From Physcomitrium patens (taxonomy: Eukaryota; Streptophyta; Bryopsida; Funariales; Funariaceae): DNA of 64,000 nucleotides. The position numbers and the translations under genes are program-made. The stretch covers positions 7,827,067 to 7,891,066 of the forward strand of contig NC_037269.1 of the NCBI RefSeq assembly GCF_000002425.4, given 5' to 3'. This document shows, piece by piece, positions 51,701 to 63,905 of the stretch. Each line of letters opens with the position of its first letter. Positions within the stretch are counted from its first letter, which is position 1. The notes below the pieces were generated by a model. That model ran no database searches. It was not told the DNA's origin and saw only the letters and a list, made by a program, of their open reading frames with translations.

Positions 51701-52692
51701 AATTCAAATTAAAAAAATATAGCTCAAAGAATTAGTATAAATTTTAGATTAATTTCTTTCTTGTCCCAAGATGTATTCAATTCCTAACTCTAATTTCAAA
51801 TCCAAACTTTTTTTATTACTAAAATTTCTATAAATCATTTATTACTAACTTAATCTAAGAAAAGTCTAGTTCATAGAACTTAACTCAAGCTACAAACTTC
51901 AAAATATCAAAGTCAACAAATAAATTTCAAAGAAATTGAGAGCCAAATCAAGGAAAACATTGGCGGCTTGATACAACCACAACCTTCAAAACCCCCTTCT
52001 AAAAATTAGCTTAAATTTTTCTTATCTTAACTCTTATTTTTAAGTATAATAGCTTATTTTAAAGCTAATAATAAGATCCAACTTTTTTCAAAATTTCATA
52101 ACAAAAAGGAAAAAAAATCCAATAAATGGCATAGAAACCTCCAAATCAGACTTGAATCTCACTATTAAAAATTCTAGTGATCCTCCACCTACAAATTTGC
52201 ATAGATCTCTCTTGTCACAAACTCCTCTTCTTGCATGCTAAGGCTTGATGAAAAGCTAACAACAAGATCTAGCTTCTCTCAAAATGTCAAGTTAAATTAA
52301 GTCAAAAAATAAATAAATAAAATCCAATATATGGCATAGAAAATCCCAAACCAAGCTACATAAGTAAAGCTTGGTTTTAAAATCTCCACATTATAATTAA
52401 TTTGAGATAATGAACTGAAATCAATTGACACCATGAAGCTTATATAAATTATACATGTTTCATAAATTATAAATATTTCATAACTTCTAAAGCATAAATC
52501 TCAAATTCCCTTTATAATATCAAAAACTTAAATCAAAAACCATAAAAAGATCTAAAATGCAACTATGACTAAGATTATTTTAAATAAGTAATTTTAATTA
52601 AATTACTTATTTTTTTGTATTATTCTATTTTCATTTTTGAAATAATATTTAAAATAATATAGATTGTATATAAACTAAATGTAAATGATATG

Positions 52693-52737
<45 letters not shown>

Positions 52738-53150
52738 ATATTTTCTTTTGAAGACTCTTATACTTTATAATTGTATATATGCCTTTAAATGCTCCTATGG
52801 TCTTAAAAATTATATTAATTTCAATTAAAACCAACTAGTTACAAAATTGGCTGAAAATTGAATGATTTGGACTTAGTTTGTCTCAGTTGGTGATACAGTG
52901 TACTATAACACTTGTTTTGGTATATCACATAAGAATCAATAATAATAATAATAATAATAAAATGTATATAAAAAATAATAGTACCTAATTGGATTAAATT
53001 TTAAATGAATACCTGCTATTATACTAAAAAAATACATTCTTTAGGCTTATATAGTTTTTTTATTTTTTTTTACAATCTTCAAAATGGGTGTCCCACATGT
53101 TCACAAAAAATGAGATAAGAGATGAACAAATATTAGAAGTTCTGGTAACA
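51701..53150. other. AT-rich sequence with short repeats, no gene seen
   Basis: About 52,063-52,150 and 52,255-52,365 are two diverged copies of one segment (aaagctaa, agatcyarctt and atggcatagaaa blocks), suggesting an old tandem duplication of about 190 bp. A (TA)n run lies at 52,699-52,732 and an (AAT)n run at about 52,938-52,961. No element family was recognised. This is the edge of the repeat-rich block. Confidence 0.5.
52699..52732. repeat. (TA)n microsatellite
   Basis: An uninterrupted run of about 17 TA units. Confidence 0.95.
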
Positions 53151-53641
53151 TCACATTTTTTGAGAAGAGGGCTTCATATTTTATTCATCGGGTGAATTAT
53201 TTCCCCAGAATGGAAGGTCCAAATTATCCAACAGACATACATACATTTATATATAATATACACTATACGGAAGTTGCACATGTTCCCTATGTTCCCATTG
53301 TTCCCGGTGTTCCAAAGACTCCCTCGGGGTTTCATGCGCTGTGTGAACACCCACAGCCTTCGACGATTTGGCGCTGCAAGTTTGAAACTCCGACAAAGAG
53401 CCGGAACTATTCATCGTCAATGCCACCATTTTCACGAAACTGTGGATTTGTTCGAAGCGTTAATCCGAAGTTCTAACGTGGGTTAAGATTTTCTTGATTG
53501 CGGCGGAGCTTGGTTTTCCAGGAGAAAGGTTGGGAAGAGGTACCTGATAGTGGTGGAGTAGCCAGAAAGGTGTAATGTTTGATTCGGATTTAGGGTGAAT
53601 GGCTTAATTAGCTGGAGTTGTGGCGAGAAAAAGGACCGGAC

Positions 53642-54678
53642 ATGGAGAAAGGATTTGGTGGAATGGACGGTGCTTTTCATGTCGCAGTGAAGACGATAGA
53701 CGCCCATTTTGCCAAGGCGGATGCTATTTTGCAGGTTGAGTTCGATTATCTGCAGTTTATAATTTGAGCTGAGAAAAGATTGGTTGTTTGAACATTACTA
53801 CAAGGTGGTTAGAATCCAGAAAAGTTGATCGCATTTTCAGAAACTATTTGCACTCGCAGTTCTCAAAGGTTTACATGGATTTGTTAGAAAATATTCTGAA
53901 GAGATACTTTGTTAATGAGGCCGATGGGAATTGTTCTGGTACGTTATTGCTTTAGTAGACGTCTTGCGATTATTCTGAGCAGCTACTTTTATTCGAATTC
54001 TGATGATTTTTCCATGATTCAAACGCCCAGATTGTGCACAGCAAATTGGAGCACGAATTTGAAGTAACCTACCCAGGCAATGTAAGCAATATCTCATTTT
54101 GACTCATCCTGCCCCTGCCATATGGTAGGTTTATGCAGAAATAGTTCCTTTTAACGATTTCTTTCCATTATTTTTCATGTAAACAGGCAAATCCCTTGAA
54201 GTTGCTTGCCCGCAAGAAAAGATTGCAGGATGAGCTTCCGCTGCTCAGAGAAGAGTGTGACAAGCTTTTAGCTGCCAAGCAGGTCACATCAACTACCAGA
54301 TTGAATTTTTATTAGCTTGTCATCGTGTTAGATATGCCTCGAACAGAAGCGAATGCTGCACCATCTGGAAAAGTTTAGCCACATTCATCATGGCATAGGC
54401 AAATCTAAGTTGTAGCCATCACACTTGATCAGACGGCTTCAAGCTCTGTAGACGGGCATTCATCGTGATGCGCAGGATCTTATAGATGCTGCAAGAACTA
54501 CGCTGGTGAAGAACAGGACGTTACTATGTCAATTACAAGCTCGGGCTGGTCTCCCCGTAAGTTGTGACGCAGACGATCCAATCTACTCGTCATTTGTGAA
54601 GGTACGAGGATTAATTCTTGCAATGTCTTGTTGGAGCCACACAGTTCGTTGAATCTGTTTTCCACAAACACACACGCA

Positions 54679-54713
<35 letters not shown>

Positions 54714-54895
54714 ATACATACATATAAAGATCCCTCGTCACTTTTCAATTGACTTTCTTGTTGCCTCTATTCTAGACACTCGAGGAGTGGGATCATCAGT
54801 TGGAAATAGTTTCAGGTAATCAACCAGTTCCTAAACCCGTGTTCATTGTTGATCGTTCTGTTCGTACCTCTGAAGGTCAAGAAATATCAGTTTAG
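53642..54895 (+). CDS. SKA2: SKA2-like spindle and kinetochore-associated protein, five exons
   Basis: The predicted product belongs to the small SKA2 family, a subunit of the Ska complex that links kinetochores to spindle microtubules in the nucleus during mitosis. Proposed exons: 53,642-53,734, 54,031-54,081, 54,187-54,282, 54,476-54,601 and 54,776-54,895, all joined in phase 0 at GT/AG borders, giving about 161 residues. Family-like blocks are HFAKADAILQ and KLEHEFEVTYPG (first helix), ANPLKLLARKKRLQDELPLL (second helix), then DLIDAARTTLVKNRTLL and GLPVS before a C-terminal EEW. The helices should form coiled coils. The start is the first ATG of the exon; a second in-frame ATG lies seven codons on. 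The last exon could be longer if gtaatc after GAAATAGTTTCAG is a donor. The gene stands alone, with no partner subunit nearby. The identification rests on remembered family pattern. Confidence 0.68.
54676..54718. repeat. (AAAT)n microsatellite in an SKA2 intron
   Basis: About nine units of the tetranucleotide ataa lie in the last predicted intron. Confidence 0.9.
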
Positions 54896-56058
54896 ACTTG
54901 CTAGTTTTCATGCCCAATTTATTTTCGTGAAATGAGCGTTGTAAACTATATATAGATTTTTTTTCGTATAACGTCTTGTCTTGTTGAAGCCCCTTGCTCA
55001 TGATATTTACAACGTGTATGACTGAAATGAAGTCACAGAGAGCCATGAATTTACACGTCCTGATCTCAATCTGGAGCTCTTTCGATCCAAAGTGTTCAAG
55101 AGGGATGAATAACCTCATTCGAAACTATGGTTCAACATTTGAAGTTTTCGTGAAAGCTAACAAGGCAAATAGACAGTTGCAAATGGGTATGACGATGCTT
55201 TTATAGGTCCTTTCTATTCGTATTTTTTGAGCTTCGATCAACGAAAGTTCAATTAATAATGGCAGAATTTAGCTAGCCTCAATATGGTTCGAGGATTCAA
55301 TATCTGCTTTACAGCAATTCAACTCCTTGTTGCAATTGGCATTCGACCTGTGATTAATTGAAATTTAAGAGATACAATCGTTTGTATAAGTGAGTTCCGA
55401 TGACAGCAAGTTTGCAAGCTAAAAAGAACCATGCAATGGGGTCGGTGCTCTAGGTATTCCAGTGATCTCTGGAGTCATATCGTTGAATGCCATTTCCTAC
55501 TAGCTTAGTTTAAGTACATGAATGTTTTAGTTCTGCAGTATTTGTTGGGGATTTTCATCTCATTAACAAAGCAATCGATTGGGATCAGTTACTCAAAACA
55601 CGACGGCCAAGGATACGCACTCTCAATTCAATGCCACTGAAATGTTTTACAGTTGGAACTGGTAAGAAATTTTAGCCCGACATAAAATCAACAACCCTGG
55701 GATATCGAGGTACTGTAGTTCACCTGAAAACTTTAAGGATATGGTCTAGTAAGCATTATCCACTTGTCTTGGCCACGTTGACAGCTCCCAAGAATGATCT
55801 GAGGACACCGCCTTGTAAGGCCTTACCTGAGATCTAAAGAATCACAAATGAAATTTTTGAAAAGGCTCATATCCACAGGAGAAGTTTCAGATTGCGTGTC
55901 CTCTTCATTGTTGCACAAACTCTGAAAATCTACGTGGGTACGGTGTTTAGAGTGCATTTAGTCGCAGTCTCGTAATTTGAAAGTTGCTTGGCTGCGTGTT
56001 GAGGGTAGTGGAAAGAGGATATCGCTTCTTTGATTTTGCGGGAGGAAGAACAATCGCG
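54896..56058. other. Intergenic: SKA2 3' side and GGCT promoter side
   Basis: There is no convincing frame. Composition is gene-like, not A/T-decayed. It probably holds the 3' UTR of SKA2 and the promoter and leader of the next gene. An upstream in-frame ATG at 55,984 could extend the next protein by 25 residues. Confidence 0.5.
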
Positions 56059-56924
56059 ATGGCAGAGGAGGCCGATCACTTATTTGTATACGGGAAACTG
56101 AGACCTGACGCGCCCGACAACACGGAGCCGCTTGGTAATACTTGTGGAGCTAAGAAGGCGTGGCTTATGGGCGGCAGACTCTACTGCTTCAACAAGGGAG
56201 GTCAGGACCAAGCTGCAGTGAGGCTGGACGAGGCAGGGCATGCAGTGGCCGGGTATGTTGTGAAGGCCGCCTGCTCTGGAACCATTTCTGCATTACTTCA
56301 AGAGTCGGAATCTAAGGAATACTCGCCCAAGCTCTATGAGAGAGACATAGTAGAGGTGAAAATCTCTTCTCTCTTCAAAACTTGCCCGTGACATCAGTGC
56401 GATGAATTTGAAATTTTTTGCGTTATGTTGTAACCTGTTTTTTCCTCAATTTCTTCTTGCGAAGTATATGGTTGTTTCATTCCTGTTGGTTGAAGAGATT
56501 GATCTGTATCCCGAATACTTCTTATGGTCGAAGAAAGGGGGAAAGGGCGACAAACCCTAGTTGCCATGGTCGAGCTGCGACATAGTCGTTTGTTTCTGGA
56601 TCAGGGGTAACATTTTTGGGTGATTGTATCAACTGTTTTATTACACTGTACTTGAGAGTGTTCAACATTGAAACATTTCTGGCAGAAATTGACGTTTTGT
56701 TAAGTCATTTAAATATTTTTTTGAAAATTTGTTGTGCATGAGTTTTGTATGGATTTGACTGTTGCATCACTCAAACAAAGTAGTATGGATTTGACTGTAT
56801 GCATTTGATGCAGGTAAGGACTGAGAAGGGAGAGCAAGTGTTTACGTATGTTTACCATAGACCTGATGTGGATATTTCCAAGCCTGTTCCCAAAGGAGAC
56901 TGGCTGCAGAGGTCTCAAAGATGA
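56059..56924 (+). CDS. Gamma-glutamylcyclotransferase / AIG2-like protein, two exons
   Basis: Exon 1 is 56,059-56,355 and exon 2 is 56,814-56,924, joined in phase 0 (GAG/gtgaaa to gcag/GTAAGG), giving 135 residues. The fold is indicated by the N-terminal FVYGKLRPD (residues 9-17), the nucleotide- or substrate-binding YGxLR loop of the GGCT/AIG2 superfamily. It is also indicated by AGYVVKA in the middle and the YERDIVEV strand that follows an acidic stretch (QESESKEY) where the family's catalytic glutamate is expected. Such enzymes cleave gamma-glutamyl peptides to 5-oxoproline in the cytosol; the true substrate here cannot be told. The length is near the family norm. The start MAEEADHL was chosen over the upstream in-frame ATG (55,984) because family proteins begin close to the YGxLR motif. 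It has no signal peptide. Confidence 0.78.
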
Positions 56925-57656
56925 CAGCTTCTTGGAGGGATGTACCTAGAATTTCTCAAACGGATAGTACACGGTGATTAAACTTAATATACTACCGATT
57001 TTAGGTGTACGAAGTTGCTGTTTGTCACCTTGTATTGGACTGAAGGTGGGGTTTTAGATGTGGCCTTTTAGTTCCTATTGTATGCTAAACCGGGAGGTTT
57101 ACAACCAATGAGTACTAAGAACAATGGTTAGTACCTTCGGGTCCTTCTGATTTCATTGAACTATTGGACGACTTAATGTTATTGTGCATGCGAATCGCAG
57201 CAGAAGTGGTGTGGGAATGACGTATTTCAAATAAACAAAAAATAGTCAGTTGATCGTGTGCTAGTGGTGGTTGGAGATCATATTAACAGTGATTTAGGCA
57301 GCTGCGTTTTTGTTTCAATACGTTTTATCGTCCAATTACTATTAAACTCGAAGGTGTATGTTAAGGACGACGATGGAGAGGATTGCAGTATTTCCAGTAT
57401 TGTACAACCAACTATACTTATACTTGATGGCCGGTAGTTGAGACATGTATTTTGCACGCTTTACTTACTGAGCGTACGGAATAATTTATTTACTAATTTG
57501 AAATAGGAGCTCTTGATACAAAAATCCGAAGATTTCCTTAGCATCGAAATGTCAATTCTTGTCCAAAACCAAATGTTCAGCATTTCTGAGTTAGTTTGAG
57601 CGCCTGTACTGTAAATACCAGAACTAAGTGACCTTGAATGGTAACAATTGAAAAAT
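56925..57656. other. Intergenic between convergent GGCT-like and PP2C genes
   Basis: The two genes point towards each other, so both 3' UTRs should lie here. An aataaa at 57,230-57,235 is a candidate poly(A) signal for the GGCT-like gene. No coding frame was recognised. Confidence 0.5.
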
Positions 57657-58842
57657 TTAGCTCAAAGAACTCAGATCTTTGAGGCACACAACAAGAACTG
57701 AAATGTCATCCCTACTTCCCCTCCTAAGGGCAGCAGCTGCCAACACTTTCGCAGCTCCTTCTGCAGTCGTCTGAGCTAGAACATGCTCAACGGCTTCGTC
57801 ATTACTCATAACATTCCACAGCCCATCACTGGCAACGACAAAGAAATCGTCGTCGTCAGTCAGAATGTTGTCCCAAATATCAGGTTCCACACTCAAATGC
57901 TCCTTGATCGAGTAGTCTCCGAATGCACGCGTCATATTCAATCTCTTGTCAACCCGATACACTCCTCCAATAGGTGATACAGCAACCTCGCCCCCTTTAG
58001 ACTCCACCTGTGAGCACGGTGTGTCAGTTTCTCTCCATCAACCAGCGAATTTAAACAATGCAATTAATTGATCACAAATTGCCGTCTGCATAGGAATTGC
58101 AAAATGAGGATACATACCATTTCACGCTCCTCTGGTTTCTGAGGTTCATGATCAACACTGACTTCTACAGCTTTGCGATTTCTAGCGAGAATAGCTCGAG
58201 AGTCTCCAACATTTGCCACAACGAGCCGTGAGCCGCCGTCGAGCAGGAAAGCAGTGGTGGCTGTTGACCCTGCTCTGAAATCCTTCTCGTTTTCTGCCTT
58301 ACCCAATATTCTGCAAATCAAATATTTCCATAGTTTAGATTATATTGTAACAAGCTCATCTGCAAAACTATGATATTCTGCAGCAATAGAGAAACGGACC
58401 GAATTGATTGCCAGTAGTGACAGATAAAAGGACACGACCTAATATGTCTACATAGTACAAGTAAAAGCTCGATTTATCATACATTTATCAGGTTTTGCAG
58501 ATTATGAGAATAAGGGTTGAAGTGAGACCTCTTGTCCATGGAGAAGTATGTCTCTTTGATCGTCTTCTTCGGGTCGTCCCTAAAGTTGGGATCTGCCAAA
58601 ATCTTATCGAAGAGTTCTTGTTCCAAGTAAGATGCAACCTCGGTGCCTGCATGGCCATCGTATACCGCAAATAAGCCGATTTCTTCGCCATTGAAGGATT
58701 GCATTCTAGCAACGTGGTAATCTTCAATGGGATGATCCCGCAAACCCTTTACCCTTGCATAACCGAATGTAACTGAAGACCTCCAACCCTCACCGCCTCC
58801 AGCCCACGCTGTGGCCTCCTCTCCGTTCACCTCGCCATTCAT
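57657..58842 (-). CDS. Protein phosphatase 2C (PPM family), three exons
   Basis: Minus-strand exons are 58,842-58,529, 58,310-58,118 and 58,007-57,657, joined at GT/AG borders, giving 285 residues. It should be a Mg2+/Mn2+-dependent serine/threonine phosphatase. Motifs in order: HPIEDYHVA (E40, D41), VYDGHAG (D62, G63), the AGSTATTAFLL strand, VANVGDSRAI, VDHEP, TRAFGD (D200), ASDGLWNVMSNDEAV (D230) and GSRDDISVLVV (D270). These supply the metal ligands of the family. The length and the start of the core (FGYARVKGLRDHPIEDYHVA) match the short single-domain plant PP2Cs (the PIA1-like group) and not the long ABI1-type ABA co-receptors. It has no transit peptide or membrane segment. The last motif reads DDIS where many plant members have DNIT. 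The N-terminal Met opens a Gly/Glu-rich leader of about 20 residues. Confidence 0.93.
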
Positions 58843-60544
58843 TGTTTATTTGTATATACCTACAGATTCACACGGTGATTAAAAGCGCAACATGCTGCCT
58901 TACGAGTAAATCTTTGACAGAAGCAAGCTGAATTCGTTTCAACGATTCACACAACCGTTGTTAAGTTGCCACTAAAATTCAGGTGATCCACATGAGATCG
59001 AAAGCTCCGGCGGCTAGAAAGCCACCGATGCACATGAGGTGGTGAGAGGATCCTCGCAGATGATGCTCAGGCTGGAACTGAGAACAGAAACACCATGACG
59101 TCACGAAATTTCGACTGACACAGAAGATGAGAAATGCAGAAAGCGTTCGCCCAGTATGTTCACTTTCCAGCACAGTATCACAAACTCAAACCTCAACTAC
59201 AATTCCACTCCAAGGTTCTCAAGCCCAGCAAGAAACGAGCTCCACTAAATTCCTAACCAAGATGAGAAAGGTGGGGAACAAAACCTTCCGACAGCAGAGC
59301 TGACTGAATTTGCACTCACCAGCCTGATCAAATCGAGTGACTCCAACCTAGACGCCCCGCTTCTGCTTCCACTTAAATGCACTGCAACCTGTCGCCGAGA
59401 AAGGTGGACTAATAGATCTCGACACTCGTTTCGAATCTCTCACAACCTGCAACTGAATGCGCAGCAGGTAGTTAACCTCAGGAGCTCCCATCGAAACCAA
59501 ACCCATGTGGATTTTCGACAAGTGTCCAACTTGATGTGGATATCACCCCACAGAGCCTATTCACCGTCGTCCACAAAGCGTTGTCGCGCTGCCACAAGTC
59601 ATCAAAGGATAGGATTGTGAATAGCGTGACCATGAGGTAATTAGTTTCCACTTAATGAACCCCCTGTAAAGAGAAAATTTATAATACATTCAGTTTCGGG
59701 TGGGAACCAATGAAAACTACCAGACTTTGTCGTTTTGGCACAAGATCCAACAAAATGGTCCTGCAGAACTTGTGAACGCACCACTTCCTTTGATCCAAAG
59801 GTGCGCACCACTCGATGCTCATTTGCAAGCAATGAATTCGAGAGAAATGATCAGTGATGTACTGTGAAGTTTGAAAAACCCAACAGATAAATGAATGCAA
59901 AAGTATTGTTGAATCCTTGGAATTGTACTGACCCCTACTAATTGTACCATGTTACGGTCAATACATGAGCACTTTGCAACAATGAAGCATTTGGAAACAC
60001 TGAATGTACAACATGAGCACTGGGCAACACTGCATGTGCCCCATTGAAGTCTTGAAGCTAAGCGCCGAGGTAGTGCTTGGCACGGTGGCAAACACAGATT
60101 GCGCTGAGACGCATTTATTGTAATTCAGACTCTACAATTAAGAATCCGACATCCTAACCAGGAAAGCGTAACATTTCCACACCATGGTAAGCCTTCACGG
60201 CGCAACCCACAAGTGAACAACTCATACCGTTCCTTTTCTCTTTTTTCTTTTGCTGCAATTCCTGTGCATTACGGCCATGATCTTAAGTCAAGGCACATTC
60301 AACCACACATTTGCATACAGTAAGAAATGATTCCAGAGGCTTTGATAAACCTATCTTAGAACGTATTCATAACGCAGCTCATGTTTATTGTGGTCGGACT
60401 TCATCGGGGAAGACTGCGGTTTCATTCATCAATATTTCTTCATCACACGTCCATCCGGCATATCGTTAATCTATCATACATTGATCTGTTCATTGCTCTG
60501 TTCATCCAGTGGAGGAGGGAGCCAGCACAGGGCAGAATCTCGCC
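58843..60544. other. Intergenic: PP2C leader and divergent upstream region
   Basis: The PP2C and trihelix genes diverge from here. About 58,843-59,300 is probably the PP2C 5' UTR, perhaps with a leader intron. About 59,300-60,540 shows no conserved frame; small open frames have no family-like pattern. The promoter elements cannot be told by eye. Confidence 0.45.
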
Positions 60545-60692
60545 ATGCCTCGGCCGAACCCTCCTCCTTCACTGCTCGAGCAGCTATTGCTGCTGTCGTT
60601 TGCTGGAGTTCTGACTTGGCAATCGGGAAGGATAGTTATCGGGAGAGTCGAATTGAGGGAGATTGGAGGGGAATTGTGCGGGTTGGCGCTGT
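60545..60692 (+). CDS. Possible small upstream frame or leader exon of the trihelix gene
   Basis: An open frame starting MPRPNPPPSLLEQLLLLSFA runs into a good donor (gctgt/gtaagtgc, about 60,692). The start has a leucine-rich hydrophobic stretch that could be a membrane anchor. I found no convincing next exon and recognise no family. It may be only the transcribed leader of the trihelix gene, which begins 0.8 kb further on the same strand, or a short independent gene. Confidence 0.25.
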
Positions 60693-61088
60693 GTAAGTGC
60701 AATTTTCTATTTGTAATGGTTGTATCTGTTTGTTTTAGTTTGTTTCCGACGAAGGTATGGAATCTATGTGCATTGGTGAATTTCAATGGAAAGAGCCCAA
60801 TCGTAGCACTTGCTCTCGGATGCTTGATTTCCTTTTTCGCTTTCCAATTTTTATGCGGATGGTGACCTAGCTTTGGCTCGGTTAGTGGAAGTGTCGTCGG
60901 ACCAATTTGTAAACATTGGAGCCGATGTGCTCTTTTTATGAGAGAGAGTCTTATGCAGAGCGTCTTCATGGATTAGGTGATGTTAGTGCTAGGGTGCGTG
61001 ACATGGATGATTTGTCTCAAATTTGTGGTCGACGTGTTGCATTGGTGTTGAGTTTTGAGTGCCTTTTTCCTGTTCTGATAGATTTGTT

Positions 61089-61141
61089 TGATGATGATGA
61101 TGATGATGATGATCACGATGATTATTATTATTATTATTATC

Positions 61142-61173
<32 letters not shown>

Positions 61174-61175
61174 GT
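61089..61175. repeat. Compound microsatellite (GAT)n-(ATT)n-(CTT)n
   Basis: Three trinucleotide runs follow each other: about eight GAT units, about seven ATT units after a short break, then about eleven CTT units. It lies upstream of the trihelix coding exon, probably in the leader or its intron. Confidence 0.92.
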
Positions 61176-61522
61176 TAACACGAGGAGCTTGGGCGTTAGC
61201 CATGAAATTGTGACAAGTTTACTGGGAATGAGCTCGAAGAAATGCTTGTTAAATACTTTGTGTCGATCGTGGATGGAAACGTGATGCTTTATATGATTGT
61301 CGAGTTGCACAAGTGAATTTTGTGCATACCTTTGGTGGATTTTCCATACAGAGTTGGAGGACTTAGAATTTATATCTAGGTTACCTGTTCAAGATTTTGA
61401 TGATGTATTCTACGTGGGATACATGTCACAGCGATTGGTACTTCAGGGTGGCAATTGCGCTACAAATACGACCTAAGCGGTCAATTTGGGCTGAGAAGAT
61501 CTGTGGAGTAACATTTCTCGCG

Positions 61523-63905
61523 ATGGACGGTGACCGAAGTCAGACGCCTGTGTCTCTACCTCCTCCAATGAAGATGCTGTCTACAACCTCACTACAGTCG
61601 TCAGAGACTGAGAAAAAACCATCAGTTGCAAGAAACGGAGATGAGAAACGGGAAGAATGGTCGGCCCGATCAGTGGCCCTCTTTTTAGACCTGTACGAGG
61701 AAAAGTACTTTGAAATGGACAGGGGAAGCTTCCGATCCAAGGATTGGGAGCAGCTTGTGGACCGTTTTAACATGGAAGGAGGAGGTGGGAAATCGGTGAA
61801 GCAGTGCCGGGATAAGATGGACTCCTTAAAGAAGCGTCATAAACTGGAGAAGGGTAGGAAGGCAAGCACTGGAGCGGAGACATGCAGTTGGGTGTGGTTT
61901 CAGAAGATGGATGGCATGTTTGGTGACCATCCAAAGCACCAAAGCGTGTTGCTCGGTCCTCCTGATGCAGTGGACATGAAATTTCCTGCGGATAAGTTTC
62001 GAATTACGGGTGGAGAAAATGTGGTAATCGAGGAGGAAGAGAGCAGGAGGCTTGTGGGAAGTTGGAGGGAGGCTAAGAAAATATTGCAAGAGCTGCCGTT
62101 GTCTGCCGAAGAGCGGGGCAAAGCCCGGACCCTGCTGCTGGAGAAAAAGGAGGAAGAGAGACTGGAGTATTTTGAAGGTGATTTTGAGGAGGTTAGCCAC
62201 TGCTTAAAGCTGCTTGTGGAGAGAGCTTCCGGCCACCCTACAGGTTACTGTTCCTCATCGTTCTCTTATCCTCTTTTTAGTAATTTTCTATGTGATCTAT
62301 ATAAACTGTCCACTACCCGGTCTGTTTGGCTTGCATTTTGCTCTTCAATTTGCGCTTCCATGGTACTTTATTTTTAGCATGATATACGTGTTGATCCACA
62401 ACGTTACCATGTAAATACATGTATTCTCTTAACGACAAGCTCTGAAAGAAACTTTGACCTTTAAAACTTCTATTATTTCACTTTTATTGGTTATCCTCTC
62501 GTGAAATGAAGGTATGGCTGGATTGGTTCAAATGGATTTCGCAACGGCCTCTGACATCCAGCGCAGGCTTGAGGAGGTCTTAACAGGTACAATTTTCTCT
62601 TCAGTTGCCTATAGTGACACGATATTGCCGTTGCTTTCATCGGGAGGATCATATTGACAAAATGGATGAAATTTAACGTGCCGAAAAGCAATATTGTGTC
62701 TTAGACTTTACCTCAAGTTTTCTTGAATTCTTATTATTTTTACTGTGATGATGTAATCAAATGGTGGAATATTCTGTGTTGTGCTCTGGGTGACAGTCCT
62801 GTTGAGTACTTGAATTCTACTAGTACATGTCCCAACCATTTATGAAATATTTATGTTTCTATAGATGTTATATCCCTAAAAAGACGGGCGGCATCAGATC
62901 TGCGGTATTTCATGCCTTCAGCTAAAAATAGTAGAGGCTGAAGAAATTCTTTATCTCAAACAAACTCTTTGTTTCATCCTTCGAACTCGGCTTCGTGACC
63001 TGATCCTACAACTTGTCAGCGGAAACCTGGCATTCCGTCAACTGTGCAGCGAAGGCATTTACCAGGCTAGTGACTCTACTCCTCCATGGTGACCGGAAAG
63101 TGCAAACCAAGAAGTCGGGCATTTTCACTTCCGTTTCTTCCTGGTTTGTCGTGCTACATAACTCGAGTAGTGACCTCGAGTTGTCTGTATCCAGTTTTTT
63201 ATTTTCTTTTTTCTTTTCTTTTCTTTTTTATTCTTTTCAGTTTAAAACATTCTAGGACAATATTTTTGCATGCTTAAGGTGCTAAGTAGTGGTTAAATCC
63301 CCTTCTCAGAGGCTCTTATTCTGTCGACGACTGCTTTCAGTTTGGGTTTGGGTTGGGTGATGATTATTTTGCTGGTACTTGTTAGTACTGTTAGCAGAAT
63401 TACTTGGTGGATGCTTGAACCAGTTCGGATAATGGATGTTAACTTTGACATCTTGATCTGATTCTTAGGGGCATGCAAAAGTGCTGAAATTTTGAGTGTA
63501 TACGCAGGTACTTTCAGAAGCTGAATATGCATTGATTACTTATTTAAGTTGTAGCGTACACAGGTGAAATTTGGGCGTCTTGCAGAAAGTGATGGGACGA
63601 TGTCTGCAAGGTAATGTATTTTCCTCAATCCTAGTTGCAGATTGTTGTGACGACGGTCTTTTGCAGAATGTTGATGGATGTTTGTTTGACTTTATTATCA
63701 GTCTTTATGTGACGAATAAAGAAACATTTTAATGCTAAATTTCCTAACTATCTGATGGAATTGTTTGATTTTTCCCAGATCTTTTAAGAGGATTCTTCGT
63801 ATTTCATTGTTGAAGCACAACCCAAAACCGGATCTCTACAATACCACTGGATCAACGGTCTTTAGTCTATATGACGTACCTCTCAGAATTCGGTTTTTGC
63901 AGTAA
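61523..63905 (+). CDS. Trihelix (SIP1-type Myb/SANT-like) transcription factor, about four exons
   Basis: A plant DNA-binding protein expected in the nucleus. Exon 1 (61,523-62,243) carries the trihelix domain at residues 44-130: W46 (EEWSARSVALFLDLYEEKY), W75 (KDWEQLVDRFN), the SVKQCRDKMDSLKKRHKLEK stretch and W123/W125 (CSWVWFQKMD). The linker and the KQCRDK-KKRHKLEK block are typical of the SIP1 clade. An acidic, probably helical region follows (EEEESRRLVGSWREAKKILQ and beyond). Exon 2 (62,512-62,586) continues in frame with VQMDFATASDIQRRLEEVL. Exon 3 (63,586-63,610, only 25 nt) and exon 4 (63,779-63,905) are tentative; with them the protein has 315 residues. The chosen start MDGDRSQTP is one of two; an in-frame ATG at 61,397 would add 42 residues. 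Confidence 0.72.

Noticed and set aside
53192-53486. Overlapping frames just inside the gene block
   Set aside because: Several frames on both strands overlap without a family pattern; this is more likely upstream or leader sequence of the SKA2-like gene.
60502-60969. Minus-strand frame of 155 residues opposite the small upstream frame
   Set aside because: No conserved motif; basic, low-complexity composition typical of an antisense shadow.
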